Below are positions 17,070 through 25,971 of a stretch of DNA of 64,000 nucleotides, one piece after another (the stretch's first letter is position 1; each line of letters starts with the position of its first letter). The stretch comes from Chryseobacterium gwangjuense (lineage in GTDB: Bacteria > Bacteroidota > Bacteroidia > Flavobacteriales > Weeksellaceae), in NCBI RefSeq assembly GCF_021311115.1, contig NZ_JAJTNP010000003.1:124001-188000 (forward strand), read 5' to 3'. The translations under genes were made by a program, and so were the position numbers. The notes under the pieces were generated by a model. That model was given only the letters and a program-made list of their open reading frames with translations, ran no database searches and was not told where the DNA came from.

Positions 17070-17867
17070 ATGAAAAAGACATTTTCTGATGAAGATTTAA
17101 TTAAAAATCTGAGCTTATATTATCTGAATCGACATTTGAAAAAAAAGCCGATGGAGAAGTATCATCGTAAAATAGATGAATCTCCGCTTCATGATCGCGA
17201 GAAATACAAAAAGAAAGCCGAAATTTTGTTGCTGAATTCTTTTATGCATCATTTTCCCGAAGTACAATTTGAAAACCTTACCTGCGAAAGTCCTGACTTT
17301 ATCGCTAAATTCAACGACAAGAAAATAGGAATAGAGCTTACGGAAGTAATCAACCATCTTGAAATGAAAAAGGTTGAAAGCAGCTTAAATAAGATTTTCC
17401 GTCAGACAGAAATATTGCTGGAACAAGAAGACACTACGAAGTATCGTGGTGTTTATTTTTTAGAATTCTATCCAAATATTAAGCTGGATTCTCTGGAACA
17501 TCAGGAAGAAATTATTTTAAGTATTTACAAAAGCATTAAGAAAGGAAAAGCGTTTGGCTGCGTGAAAAGTGTGCGAAAATCATTTCACCGCAGAAATGTT
17601 TTCATTACTCATGAGTACAACATGAACTTGTTTGATGAGCTTTGCTCTGAGAAGATTTTAGAGTTAATCGAAAAGAAAAACGAGAAATTTCCTTATTATG
17701 ATACTACAGTAGATGAATGTTGGCTAGTGATTGTTTCTGATATGAATTCTTTGGCTTCCCGATATACCTTCATTCAGGATAAAGAGCATCTGAATGAGGT
17801 GAAGAGTCCTTTTCATAAAATTTTCCATCTTGAAAATATGTGCGGAAATATTACGAGTATAAAGTAG
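17070..17867 (+). CDS. Hypothetical protein, possible PD-(D/E)XK fold
   Basis: A 265-residue soluble protein, highly charged, with a basic N-terminal third. A nuclease-like pattern is visible: a helix with Glu (KKKAEILLLNSFM, about 49-61), then SPDFIAKFNDKKIGIELTEV (74-93) in which Pro75-Asp76 and Glu89-x-Thr91 follow the PD...(D/E)xK layout, with Thr replacing the usual Lys. This places it tentatively among restriction-endonuclease-like folds. There is no methylase or helicase partner next to it, so a restriction role is not supported. It appears to be a single-gene unit. Family not recognised. Confidence 0.65.
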   Translation: MKKTFSDEDLIKNLSLYYLNRHLKKKPMEKYHRKIDESPLHDREKYKKKAEILLLNSFMHHFPEVQFENLTCESPDFIAKFNDKKIGIELTEVINHLEMKKVESSLNKIFRQTEILLEQEDTTKYRGVYFLEFYPNIKLDSLEHQEEIILSIYKSIKKGKAFGCVKSVRKSFHRRNVFITHEYNMNLFDELCSEKILELIEKKNEKFPYYDTTVDECWLVIVSDMNSLASRYTFIQDKEHLNEVKSPFHKIFHLENMCGNITSIK

Positions 17868-18003
17868 TTTCTGTTTATTTGTTTCCATAAGTTTAATTAT
17901 TTATCGTTTTTATAATTAAATATTTTGGTTTTTTCGTATTTTTTTATTATTAATTTAAAATTATTATATTTGGTGTAACTTAAAATTTAATAACCAATTG
18001 ATA

Positions 18004-20100
18004 ATGAAAAAAACTTTACTATTATTTCTTTTATTATTATCACAAGTTTATTTTTCTCAGGCAGATTGTTCTACTGCTTTGTCCGTGTGCGGAAACTCAA
18101 GCATCACATACAGTCCTACAGGAATAGGTGCAGTTAATGAAACTTTAGGAGGCTGCTTGACAACAGGTGAACATAATTCAATATGGTATAAACTTACGAT
18201 TGCTACCAGCGGAACACTTACTTTTGATTTAGTTCCGAATGATCCGGGAGCAGATTATGATTGGGCAATTTACGGACCTAATGTAAGTTGCGGAAGTTTA
18301 GGTTCACCCATACGATGCAATGCAGCTACTGCAATTGGGGTAGGAGCATCTACAGGATTAAATATGACGAGTACACTTACCAGTGCAGCAGGAGGATCAC
18401 TTACTCCGTATTGTATGTACATGAATGTATTGGCTGGACAAACTTATTACCTGTATATTGATAATTGGGTAGGAGCGGGAAGTACCACTATTGCTCCATT
18501 TTCTTTAACTTGGGGCGGAACTGCAACGTTGGCTTCTCCTTTTACAGACCCTACTTTACAGCCGCATCCGTTTACTCCACCGGGAACTCCTGCAGCAAAT
18601 CCAAATGATCCAAGAGAAATTCTGATCTGTGCAAACCCTGCTATTTTTGATTTCAGTACGCTGACTCCGGGAATTCTGAATGGAAATCCTAATTTTATCA
18701 TTACTTATCATACGACTCAAAACGACGCACTTGCCGGAACGAGTCCTATTGTAGCACCTATGACGGTGAATACCACTGCAATTTATTATTACAGTATACA
18801 CTATCAGGATCCTTCAAATCCTAATAATCCTATTAATTTTTGTAGACAGATTGGTAAATTCAAATTTAAGTTAGGGGGAATTTCGGGTAATAATGTTACG
18901 TTATTTGCTTGTAATAATTATAAATCGGGGAAAGGTTTATTTAATTTAACCACAGCAAATGTTTATAGCGGATCCAACGTGACGATTAAATACTATCCAA
19001 CAATGGCTGATTTGAATGCAGGAACCTCAGAAATTACAAATCCGAGTCAGTATTTATCAGCAGAAGGTACGGTATATGCTTCCATAAAAACTTCACAAGG
19101 ATGTTCAACGGTAGCGGTAATTACGCTTAAATTTTATCCGGAAGTCATCGTGAATGATGCTTCTTTAAAAGCTTGTGCGTCGGAGAAAGATCCTAAAACA
19201 GCGTCTTTTAACTTGACAACAGTATCTGTGACGACACAGAGTGGTGTTACTAAAAAATATTATGCCTCAGTTGCTAATGCAATCAACGGAACTAATGAAA
19301 TACTGACTCCTACAGCATATGTTTCGTCAGAAGGTGTTGCGTACGTGAAAGTAACAGATGCGAATGGTTGTTATGGAATTGCTAAAATAACATTGTCAAT
19401 CATTCCTCCGGTTTACTCATCGGTTTTAAAAGATAAAACGATTTGTATTGAAGATAAGACGACTCTTGATGCAGGATCTGGATTTGATGGTTATGAATGG
19501 AGTACAGGAGAAACTACCTCAAGTATTGCGAATGTGAGTGTGGGAGTGTATTGGGTAAAATTAAAAAAAGGAGAATGTATCGCTACACAAATGGTAAAAG
19601 TACATGCTTCTCAAGAACCTGTAGTATTAAGTGTTGATATTTCTACTACTACGGTTACGATAAACGTTACAGGAGGTACAGCACCATACAAATATTCAAT
19701 GGATAATATCAATTGGCAGGACTCGAATATCTTTACCAATGTTAAGAGAGGGGATCATACCATCTATGTAAAAGATGCTTATAACTGTGAGCCTGTAGAG
19801 GTGATTATTGTTGTTCCGAATTTAATTAATGCCATTACGCCAAACGGAGATGGAATCAATGATGTTATTGATTATTCGGCATTGGCAGGTAAACATAATC
19901 TGGTATTTAATATCTATGACAGATACGGAAACAAGATTTTCGAGGCAGATAAATTTAATAACTATAAATGGAACGGAACTACCGGAAATAAAGCTGTTCC
20001 AACAGGAAATTACTGGTATTCTATCACATGGAATGAACCGGGTAAACAAAATACACCGGTTAAATATTCAGGATGGATCATGGTGAAAAACAGAGAATAA
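18004..20100 (+). CDS. T9SS type B sorting-domain surface/secreted protein
   Basis: A 698-residue exported protein, probably carried across the outer membrane by the type IX system. It has a signal peptide (about 1-20), a cysteine-containing beta-rich N-terminal domain (about 21-195), two similar modules of about 80 residues (each with FNLTT...YY...EI..P..Y.S.EG..Y and a final TL.), an Ig-like segment, and a C-terminal gliding-motility/CHU_C domain: AITPNGDGINDVI, FNIYDRYGNKIFE and PTGNYWYSI. The ATG at 18004 is preferred over the TTG at 17998. No SprF/PorP-type partner gene is adjacent. Possible adhesin; ligand unknown. Confidence 0.93.
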   Translation: MKKTLLLFLLLLSQVYFSQADCSTALSVCGNSSITYSPTGIGAVNETLGGCLTTGEHNSIWYKLTIATSGTLTFDLVPNDPGADYDWAIYGPNVSCGSLGSPIRCNAATAIGVGASTGLNMTSTLTSAAGGSLTPYCMYMNVLAGQTYYLYIDNWVGAGSTTIAPFSLTWGGTATLASPFTDPTLQPHPFTPPGTPAANPNDPREILICANPAIFDFSTLTPGILNGNPNFIITYHTTQNDALAGTSPIVAPMTVNTTAIYYYSIHYQDPSNPNNPINFCRQIGKFKFKLGGISGNNVTLFACNNYKSGKGLFNLTTANVYSGSNVTIKYYPTMADLNAGTSEITNPSQYLSAEGTVYASIKTSQGCSTVAVITLKFYPEVIVNDASLKACASEKDPKTASFNLTTVSVTTQSGVTKKYYASVANAINGTNEILTPTAYVSSEGVAYVKVTDANGCYGIAKITLSIIPPVYSSVLKDKTICIEDKTTLDAGSGFDGYEWSTGETTSSIANVSVGVYWVKLKKGECIATQMVKVHASQEPVVLSVDISTTTVTINVTGGTAPYKYSMDNINWQDSNIFTNVKRGDHTIYVKDAYNCEPVEVIIVVPNLINAITPNGDGINDVIDYSALAGKHNLVFNIYDRYGNKIFEADKFNNYKWNGTTGNKAVPTGNYWYSITWNEPGKQNTPVKYSGWIMVKNRE

Positions 20101-20117
20101 ATTAATTTAAAAATAGT

Positions 20118-20147
20118 AAAGCCGTCACAAATAGTGGCGGTTTTTTA
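20118..20147 (+). terminator. Terminator after the T9SS cargo gene
   Basis: A stem of about ten pairs including G-T pairs (AAAGCCGTCAC at 20118-20128 with GTGGCGGTTTT at 20134-20144) runs into six T residues. Confidence 0.8.
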
Positions 20148-20186
20148 TTTCCAAAATTGTTAAATTAGTGTATCAAATTATTAGGT

Positions 20187-20777
20187 ATGAAAGATTTATT
20201 CATAAAACGTTTTGAGTATTATAAAATGCTTGGTGATAAGTCGTTTGAACAGCTTTCTGATGAACAGTTTTTCTGGCAATTCAACGAAGAAAGTAATTCA
20301 ATAGCAGTTATTGTGAAACATATTGCCGGAAATATGCTGTCGAGATGGACGAATTTCTTAACAGAAGATGGTGAGAAAGCTTGGAGAAACCGTGATGAAG
20401 AATTTATCAATACTTTTAAAACAAAAGAAGAAGTTTTAGCATATTGGGAAAAAGGATGGGAATGTCTTTTTAATGCATTGAGTCAAATAAATGATGAGAA
20501 TTTATATGCAACAATTTACATCAGAAGTGAAGCACACTCGGTAATTGATGCTGTTTTCCGTCAACTGGCACATTATCCTTATCATATCGGACAGGTCGTA
20601 TATATTGCAAAAATGGTTAAAAACGATCATTGGAAAACACTTTCTATTGCCAGAAATAAGTCGCAGGAATTTAATACTGAAATGAAAAATAAGCTTGCTG
20701 AAAACGATTTGGAGTCAAATTCTTCGCCGGTTTGTTATCAAAATAGTCCGGAAGTAAGAGGAGAATTTAAGCAATAG
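20187..20777 (+). CDS. DUF1572 / DinB-superfamily protein
   Basis: A 196-residue four-helix-bundle protein. The pattern FNEESNSIAVIVKHIAGNM near residues 30-50 and the histidine pair HYPYHIGQVVYIAK near 129-142 match DUF1572 of the DinB-like superfamily, whose members bind a divalent metal through three histidines. Relatives act as thiol-dependent transferases, but this branch is uncharacterised to my knowledge. It has no signal peptide. It stands between a terminator and the mtaB promoter. Confidence 0.85.
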   Translation: MKDLFIKRFEYYKMLGDKSFEQLSDEQFFWQFNEESNSIAVIVKHIAGNMLSRWTNFLTEDGEKAWRNRDEEFINTFKTKEEVLAYWEKGWECLFNALSQINDENLYATIYIRSEAHSVIDAVFRQLAHYPYHIGQVVYIAKMVKNDHWKTLSIARNKSQEFNTEMKNKLAENDLESNSSPVCYQNSPEVRGEFKQ

Positions 20778-20810
20778 ACTGAATCAATTTAAAAATCATA
20801 TTAAAATTAC

Positions 20811-20818
20811 TATCTTTG
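20811..20818 (+). promoter_or_regulatory. -7 element upstream of mtaB
   Basis: TATCTTTG is an exact TAnnTTTG match followed by CA, 26 nt before the ATG. A GGAG ribosome-binding site lies at 20833-20836. The -33 element is not clear. Confidence 0.6.
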
Positions 20819-20844
20819 CAACCACAAAAATCAGGAGTACATAA

Positions 20845-22191
20845 ATGTCAACTTTTCAAAGAACTGCCGCATTTCACACCCTTGGCTGCAAATTAAATTT
20901 TGCGGAAACATCTACTATTGCTCGTCAATTAACAGATGCAGGTTATGATAAGGTGAGCTTTGATGAGAAAGCGAATATTTATGTTATCAATACATGTTCC
21001 GTAACGGAAAACGCCGATCGTGAGTGTAAACTCCACGTGAAAAGAGCCATGAAAGCCAATCCTGAAGGTTTGGTGGTGATTGTTGGATGTTACGCGCAAT
21101 TAAAGCCTGAAGAAATTTCACAAATTGAAGGTGTTGATTTGGTGTTAGGAGCCAAAGAAAAATTCAATATTTTGAGCTACCTTGATGATTTAGAGAAATC
21201 TGAAAGTGAAGGTATCGTACATTCTTGTGAAATTGAAGAAACCGACTTCTTTATCGGAAGCTACTCTATTGGAGACAGAACCAGAGCTTTTCTGAAAGTT
21301 CAGGATGGTTGTGATTATAAATGTACCTACTGTACAATTCCTTTAGCAAGAGGGATTTCTCGTTCAGACACCATCGAAAATGTTCTGAAAAATGCCAAAG
21401 AAATTGCAGAAAGAGACATTAAGGAAATTGTTCTGACTGGTGTTAATATTGGAGATTACGGTAAAGGTGAATTCGGAAACAAAAAACACGAACATACTTT
21501 TCTGGATTTAATTTCAGAGCTCGATCAGGTTGAAGGAATCGAAAGAATCCGTATTTCTTCCATCGAACCCAATCTTTTAAAAGATGAAAGTATCGAGTTG
21601 GTTTCTAAAAGCAAAAGCTTTGTTCCGCATTTCCACATTCCTTTACAATCGGGAAGTGATGATTTGTTGAAAAAAATGAAGCGTCGTTACCTGACGAAGC
21701 TTTATAATGATAGAGTAAACAAAATTCGCGAGGTAATGCCTCATGCGGCTATTGGTGTTGATGTAATCGTTGGTTTTCCTGGTGAAACGGAAGAAAGATT
21801 CATGGAAACCTATAATTTCCTGAACGAGCTTCCGATTACTTACCTTCACGTATTTACTTATTCTGAAAGAGAAAATACAGAAGCTGTAGGAATGGAAGGT
21901 GTTGTTCCGATTCCTGAAAGAAAAAAACGCAACAAAATGCTAAGAATTTTATCTGAAAAGAAAAAAATGGCATTTTACCAAACTCAGCTTGGAAAGACTC
22001 TCCCTGTACTTTGGGAACACGAAAATAAAGACGGAAAAATGTTTGGCTTCACAGAAAATTATGTGAGAGTTCAAAAAGACTTTGACCAGGCTTCTGTTAA
22101 TACAATCGAATTCTTAAATTTAGAAAAAATCCTGTCAGATGGCACGGTTTCTGTGCAATCTTCTTACGAAAGTTTTTTAGCAAAAGCATAG
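20845..22191 (+). CDS. mtaB: tRNA t6A37 methylthiotransferase MtaB
   Basis: Radical-SAM enzyme that adds a methylthio group to N6-threonylcarbamoyladenosine at position 37 of tRNAs reading ANN codons. The 448 residues show the UPF0004 domain (TLGCKLNFAE, NTCSVTENAD and VVGCYAQ, three cysteines for the auxiliary 4Fe-4S cluster), the radical-SAM motif CDYKCTYCTIPLARG (CxxxCxxC), and the SSIEP, HIPLQSGSD and GVDVIVGFPGE motifs. The substrate base is made by TsaD and partners, and tsaD is also in this window (49731-50747). The glutamate synthase gene follows by 52 nt. Confidence 0.95.
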   Translation: MSTFQRTAAFHTLGCKLNFAETSTIARQLTDAGYDKVSFDEKANIYVINTCSVTENADRECKLHVKRAMKANPEGLVVIVGCYAQLKPEEISQIEGVDLVLGAKEKFNILSYLDDLEKSESEGIVHSCEIEETDFFIGSYSIGDRTRAFLKVQDGCDYKCTYCTIPLARGISRSDTIENVLKNAKEIAERDIKEIVLTGVNIGDYGKGEFGNKKHEHTFLDLISELDQVEGIERIRISSIEPNLLKDESIELVSKSKSFVPHFHIPLQSGSDDLLKKMKRRYLTKLYNDRVNKIREVMPHAAIGVDVIVGFPGETEERFMETYNFLNELPITYLHVFTYSERENTEAVGMEGVVPIPERKKRNKMLRILSEKKKMAFYQTQLGKTLPVLWEHENKDGKMFGFTENYVRVQKDFDQASVNTIEFLNLEKILSDGTVSVQSSYESFLAKA

Positions 22192-22243
22192 TCTCTTTGC
22201 AAAATTTCTACTAAATTTATTTTTAACTTTAAATACTACATTC

Positions 22244-23761
22244 ATGAGAGATAAGTTTTTATCTTGGGGAATTGTATTAGTTATTGCTACATGGATTGTT
22301 GCAATACTAATAAGAACACACTATTGGATACCGATACTGCTATCCGCAATCTATGCATTGGGAGTTTACAATGCCTATCAGTCCAAACACGCTATTTTAA
22401 GGAATTTTCCTGTTTTGGGCTACTTTAGATACTTTTTTGAAAGTATCTCACCCGAAATGCAGCAGTATTTCATTGAAAGGGAAACTGATGGGAAACCATT
22501 TCCTAGAAATCAGCGTTCTGCAGTATATAGACGAGCTAAAAATTTAAGTGATACAGTAGCTTTTGGGACACAACTTGAAGTTAATCATCGAAAATATGAA
22601 GGAATTAAACATTCCATTTATGCTAAATCTCCTAAAGAAGAACTTCCGCGAGTTTGGGTAGGAGGAGAGCAATGTACACAGCCTTATCATGCTTCATTAT
22701 TTAATATTTCGGCGATGAGTTTTGGAGCATTAAGCGACAGAGCGCAGATTTCATTGAATAGAGGAGCAAAAAAAGGTAATTTTTACCATAATACAGGTGA
22801 AGGAGGGATTTCTCCATATCATTTGGAAGGAGGAGATCTTTGCTGGCAAATCGGAACAGGGTATTTCGGATGTCGTGATGAGGAAGGGAAATTCAACCCT
22901 GAATTGTTTAAAAAGTATTCAACTATGCCGAATGTGAAAATGGTTGAAATAAAATTGTCTCAAGGGGCGAAACCAGGTCACGGAGGAGTTTTACCGGGAG
23001 TGAAAAATACAGTTGAAATTGCAAAAATTCGTCACGTCACACCAGGTGTTACGGTAATTTCCCCACCTTCGCATAGTTCTTTTTCTGATGCGGCAGGTTT
23101 GTTGAAGTTCGTACAACAATTGAGAGAACTTTCGGGTGGAAAACCTGTTGGATTTAAATTGTGTATCGGTGATACTAAAGAATTTGAAGATGTCTGTGTA
23201 CAGATGAATGTATTAAAAATTTATCCGGATTTTATTACTATTGATGGAGCAGAAGGAGGAACAGGAGCAGCACCACCGGAATTTTCAGATGGAGTTGGAA
23301 TGCCTTTGGAACCGGCTTTAATCTTTGTTAACAGAACACTTAAGAATTATAATTTAAGAGATAAGCTGAGAGTGATTGCCAGTGGAAAGGTTTTAACAAG
23401 TCTTGATATCTTAAGAGCAATTTCGATGGGAGCGGATATGTGTAATAATGCTAGAGGATTTATGTTCTCTTTGGGCTGTATTCAGGCCTTGAGATGTAAT
23501 TCTAATAATTGTCCGACTGGTGTCGCTACTCAGGATAAAATGTTAATTAAAGGACTTGATGTGACGGATAAAGCAGAAAGAGTATATCATTTTCATAAAA
23601 ATACGCTTCACACTTGCAATGAGCTCATAGCTGCAGCAGGAAGAAGTTCTTATGAAGAGGTTGATGCAACCATGTTTATGAGAGGTGATGAATTTGATCA
23701 TCTGGCAGATTTGTATTTCCCGGATATTTTAGGAAATGTTAAGCAGAAAGCAAGGTCTTAA
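22244..23761 (+). CDS. FMN-binding glutamate synthase family protein
   Basis: A 505-residue membrane-anchored homologue of the glutamate synthase FMN domain. Two hydrophobic segments (about residues 6-22 and 26-44) are followed by the barrel: NISAMSFGALSDRAQ, KPGHGGVLPG, TIDGAEGGTGAAP and the 3Fe-4S cysteine motif CIQALRCNSNNC (C-x5-C-x4-C). It lacks the glutaminase domain of GltB, so it cannot draw ammonia from glutamine by itself. The true substrate of this stand-alone family is not known to me. It follows mtaB closely and ends at a strong bidirectional terminator. Confidence 0.92.
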   Translation: MRDKFLSWGIVLVIATWIVAILIRTHYWIPILLSAIYALGVYNAYQSKHAILRNFPVLGYFRYFFESISPEMQQYFIERETDGKPFPRNQRSAVYRRAKNLSDTVAFGTQLEVNHRKYEGIKHSIYAKSPKEELPRVWVGGEQCTQPYHASLFNISAMSFGALSDRAQISLNRGAKKGNFYHNTGEGGISPYHLEGGDLCWQIGTGYFGCRDEEGKFNPELFKKYSTMPNVKMVEIKLSQGAKPGHGGVLPGVKNTVEIAKIRHVTPGVTVISPPSHSSFSDAAGLLKFVQQLRELSGGKPVGFKLCIGDTKEFEDVCVQMNVLKIYPDFITIDGAEGGTGAAPPEFSDGVGMPLEPALIFVNRTLKNYNLRDKLRVIASGKVLTSLDILRAISMGADMCNNARGFMFSLGCIQALRCNSNNCPTGVATQDKMLIKGLDVTDKAERVYHFHKNTLHTCNELIAAAGRSSYEEVDATMFMRGDEFDHLADLYFPDILGNVKQKARS

Positions 23762-23770
23762 AAAGTAAAT

Positions 23771-23806
23771 AAAAAAAGCGCTTCAAATTTTGAAGCGCTT
23801 TTTTTA
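23771..23806. terminator. Bidirectional terminator
   Basis: A near-perfect palindrome with core AGCGCTTCAAA and complement, flanked by A-run and T-run, ends both the plus-strand glutamate synthase gene and the minus-strand FKBP-like gene. Confidence 0.92.
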
Positions 23807-23808
23807 TT

Positions 23809-24558
23809 TTATTGATCAGCAGTAGGTCTTGGATTTGCTTTATATATTTGAAAATTAAATATAAAAGAAATATTCTTTAAAGAGTAATTATTGTAATTGT
23901 AGTGAGCATCTCTAGCGAAAGCTGCTCTTGACGGAACAATAATCACACCCTGTAAGTTATAAGCATCTCCATCTGCCATATTCGAAAATCCTTGAAAATG
24001 TGATAATCCTTCTTGGAATCCTTCGATTTCATAGAAGCTTCTGCTTTTTCCAGCGTCTTTCCATACTTGATCTTTAACATAATAGAAAAGGGGATCTGTT
24101 ATAGGTGAACCTCCGCCATTAATTGTATTAACAAGGCTTCCTGCGAATGAAAAAGATACATTGCCATCAGTATTAGTAGCAAGATAATAGTTTGCTCTAA
24201 TCATTGTTTTGATTTGAGTTTTTAAACTAAGGTCAGTAGCAAACGGATCAATTGGAACTCCAGATGTGGGTTGTGCACCGTCTCTTACAATGTAGATAAC
24301 ACCGGAGGGAAGTTTTACAGGATTTAATTCAGATAATTTCTTTTCATTATCATCTGCAGTATCTGTGGCACTAAATGTTTTTATATTTCCTTGGGTGTCT
24401 AAATAATTGTCATTTAGAAACTTTTGGATAGCCTGGTCATCGTATGAGTTTCTTACTGCTATGTCATCTGGCTCCACAAAAGTTTCAACTTCATCATCTT
24501 TTTTACAAGCAGAAAAACACAAAGATCCTGCTAGGATATATAAAAATATTTTTTTCAT
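23809..24558 (-). CDS. FKBP-like lipoprotein
   Basis: A 249-residue lipoprotein. The signal ends in the lipobox LCFSAC (Cys18), followed by KKDDE. The second half fits an FKBP-type peptidyl-prolyl isomerase fold: EIEGFQEGLSHFQGF, then NLQGVIIVPSRAAFAR, which parallels the family's G(W/F)..gl..M..G.......PS..AYG. The aromatic active-site residues are poorly conserved, so activity is uncertain. It resembles periplasmic FKBP lipoproteins of Flavobacteriia (the group that includes GldI), but I would not call it gldI. A candidate -7 element (TACTTTTG on the minus strand, 24607-24600) lies about 40 nt upstream. Confidence 0.7.
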   Translation of the reverse strand: MKKIFLYILAGSLCFSACKKDDEVETFVEPDDIAVRNSYDDQAIQKFLNDNYLDTQGNIKTFSATDTADDNEKKLSELNPVKLPSGVIYIVRDGAQPTSGVPIDPFATDLSLKTQIKTMIRANYYLATNTDGNVSFSFAGSLVNTINGGGSPITDPLFYYVKDQVWKDAGKSRSFYEIEGFQEGLSHFQGFSNMADGDAYNLQGVIIVPSRAAFARDAHYNYNNYSLKNISFIFNFQIYKANPRPTADQ

Positions 24559-24616
24559 TTTTAAAAAAACTTTTAATTACTTTACAAATAATATAACGAC
24601 AAAAGTATAAAAAATT

Positions 24617-25054
24617 ATGAGAATAGATAAATTTTTATGGAGCATTCGTTTTTATAAGACCAGAACCGTTGCTACTGAGGAGATTAAAAAAAATAGAGTC
24701 GCTATTGGTGAGTCGGTGGTGAAGTCTTCTAAAGAAGTGAAGGAAGGTGATGTAATTAAGATCCGTAAAAATCAGATTGATTATAAAATTAAAGTAATTC
24801 AAATTCCTAAAAGTAGAATCGGAGCGAAGTTGGTTTCGCTTCATATAAAAGATGTAACAGATAAAGAACAGTACGAATTGCTAAAAATGCGTAAAATGTC
24901 ACAGGATTATTACCGGAATAAGGGAGAGGGAAGACCTACAAAGAAAGATCGACGTGATATGGATGACTATGTAGAAAATGATGTACCCGCAGATTTTACA
25001 GACTGGGACGACTTTTTTGGTGAGACTGGGGATGATTCGGAAAATGAGGATTAA
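24617..25054 (+). CDS. hslR: S4-domain RNA-binding protein, Hsp15 family
   Basis: A 145-residue cytoplasmic protein beginning with an S4 domain: MRIDKFLWSIRFYKTRTVA, then NRVAIGESVVKSSKEVKEGD (residues 1-45). In the family, Hsp15 binds the 50S subunit carrying a stalled nascent chain and helps recycle it after stress. The C-terminal third is basic (KKDRRDMDD), then ends in an acidic tail of about 30 residues, which is longer than in the enterobacterial protein. It is divergent from the FKBP-like gene and convergent with aroK. Confidence 0.88.
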   Translation: MRIDKFLWSIRFYKTRTVATEEIKKNRVAIGESVVKSSKEVKEGDVIKIRKNQIDYKIKVIQIPKSRIGAKLVSLHIKDVTDKEQYELLKMRKMSQDYYRNKGEGRPTKKDRRDMDDYVENDVPADFTDWDDFFGETGDDSENED

Positions 25055-25070
25055 TTTTATTTAAAAAACA

Positions 25071-25094
25071 AAAAGCTCTAGAGATAGAGCTTTT
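25071..25094. terminator. Terminator overlapping the end of aroK
   Basis: Ten-base arms (AAAAGCTCTA at 25071-25080, complement at 25085-25094) with a 4-base loop serve both convergent genes. The right arm and loop lie within the last codons of aroK, whose stop is 25078-25080. Confidence 0.8.
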
Positions 25095-25593
25095 CTATTA
25101 TTTCATCAACAATATTTTCTGGCTCTCTGGCATCAGTATTTACATTGATTTGAGCTTTATTATAAAAAACGTTTCTTTCGAAGAGATGTTTAGCAATAAA
25201 TTCGGGAAGATTTTCATCAGAAATATTGGCAATCAACGGACGTTTTTCCTTTTGTTTTAAAAGCCTTTCTGATAAAGTAGCAACAGAAGCTCTTAAAAAA
25301 ACGCTTTTTGAGCTGTGATTAATAATTTCCATGTTGTTATAATAAACAGGAGTTCCTCCACCAAGGCTCAAAATAACGTTTTCTTCAGATGCTAAAATTT
25401 CTTCCAATACCTCTCTTTCTAATTTTCTAAAGTAAATTTCTCCCTTTTTATCAAAGATTTCAGAGATTGTCAATTTATTCCTCCTAGAAATCTCTTTGTC
25501 GAGGTCAATTAATTTAAAATTTGTTTTTTCGCTTAATATTTTGGAAATGTGAGATTTGCCACTCCCCATGTATCCAACGAGTGAAATTATCAT
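25078..25593 (-). CDS. aroK: Shikimate kinase
   Basis: Phosphorylates shikimate at the 3-hydroxyl in the aromatic amino-acid pathway. The 171 residues match the family. Visible are the Walker A loop GYMGSGKSH (7-15), the shikimate-binding DLDKEISRR (residues 31-39), EIYFRKLEREVL, and the LGGGTP motif (about 75-80). The lid KRPLIANI follows. There is no neighbouring aro gene. The gene's 3' end forms one arm of a bidirectional terminator shared with hslR. Confidence 0.95.
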   Translation of the reverse strand: MIISLVGYMGSGKSHISKILSEKTNFKLIDLDKEISRRNKLTISEIFDKKGEIYFRKLEREVLEEILASEENVILSLGGGTPVYYNNMEIINHSSKSVFLRASVATLSERLLKQKEKRPLIANISDENLPEFIAKHLFERNVFYNKAQINVNTDAREPENIVDEIIEKLYL

Positions 25594-25624
25594 GAATTTT
25601 TTTTAAACAAATTTGCGAAAAAGT

Positions 25625-25654
25625 TTTGAGATAAAGAAAAAACTCATATCTTTG
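25625..25654 (+). promoter_or_regulatory. Promoter of the tRNA cluster
   Basis: TTTG (25625-25628), an 18-nt spacer, then TATCTTTG (25647-25654), a near-perfect Bacteroidota housekeeping promoter, lies 52 nt before the first tRNA-Lys. Confidence 0.85.
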
Positions 25655-25706
25655 CACCACTAAAAACGAGGGACATTATTACAGTGTTAATCGATAATAG
25701 GTGACC

Positions 25707-25779
25707 GACTCGGTAGCTCAGCTGGTAGAGCAATACACTTTTAATGTATGGGTCCTGGGTTCGAATCCCAGCCGGGTCA
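25707..25779 (+). tRNA. tRNA-Lys (TTT)
   Basis: A 73-nt cloverleaf: acceptor GACTCGG pairs with CCGGGTC, D-arm GCTC/GAGC, anticodon stem ATACA/TGTAT around loop CTTTTAA (anticodon TTT), T-arm CTGGG-TTCGAAT-CCCAG, discriminator A. CCA is not encoded. An identical copy lies at 25972-26044. Confidence 0.97.
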
Positions 25780-25816
25780 CAAAGCAAGAAAATTACTTGA
25801 ATTTTGTAATTTTATT

Positions 25817-25899
25817 GCCTGCGTGGTGAAATTGGTAGACACGCCATCTTGAGGGGGTGGTTTCCTAAGGATGTGCTGGTTCGAGTCCAGTCGCAGGCA
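25817..25899 (+). tRNA. tRNA-Leu (GAG)
   Basis: An 83-nt class II tRNA: acceptor GCCTGCG/CGCAGGC, anticodon stem CCATC/GGTGG around TTGAGGG (anticodon GAG), a variable arm (TTTCCTAAGGATG region), T-arm CTGG-TTCGAGT-CCAG and discriminator A. Confidence 0.95.
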
Positions 25900-25971
25900 C
25901 ACTGCAAAAAAAATAAAATAATTGATGTGATTTATTAAAATTAATTTTATATTTATCATACAATTGTGGCC

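Noticed and set aside
16882..17082. Minus-strand 66-residue frame between the phosphorylase homologue and the PD-(D/E)XK-like gene
   Set aside because: It overlaps the start of the plus-strand gene, has no conserved motif and sits in AT-rich upstream DNA.
17070..17867. Restriction-modification or other defence system
   Set aside because: No methylase, helicase, toxin or integrase gene next to it; a single uncertain nuclease-like motif is not enough.
22244..23761. Glutamate synthase large subunit gltB
   Set aside because: The glutaminase and C-terminal domains are absent and the N-terminus has membrane anchors; it belongs to the separate FMN-binding family.
23809..24558. Calling the FKBP-like lipoprotein gldI
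   Set aside because: Active-site aromatic residues are weakly conserved and no gliding gene is adjacent; the general family call is safer.
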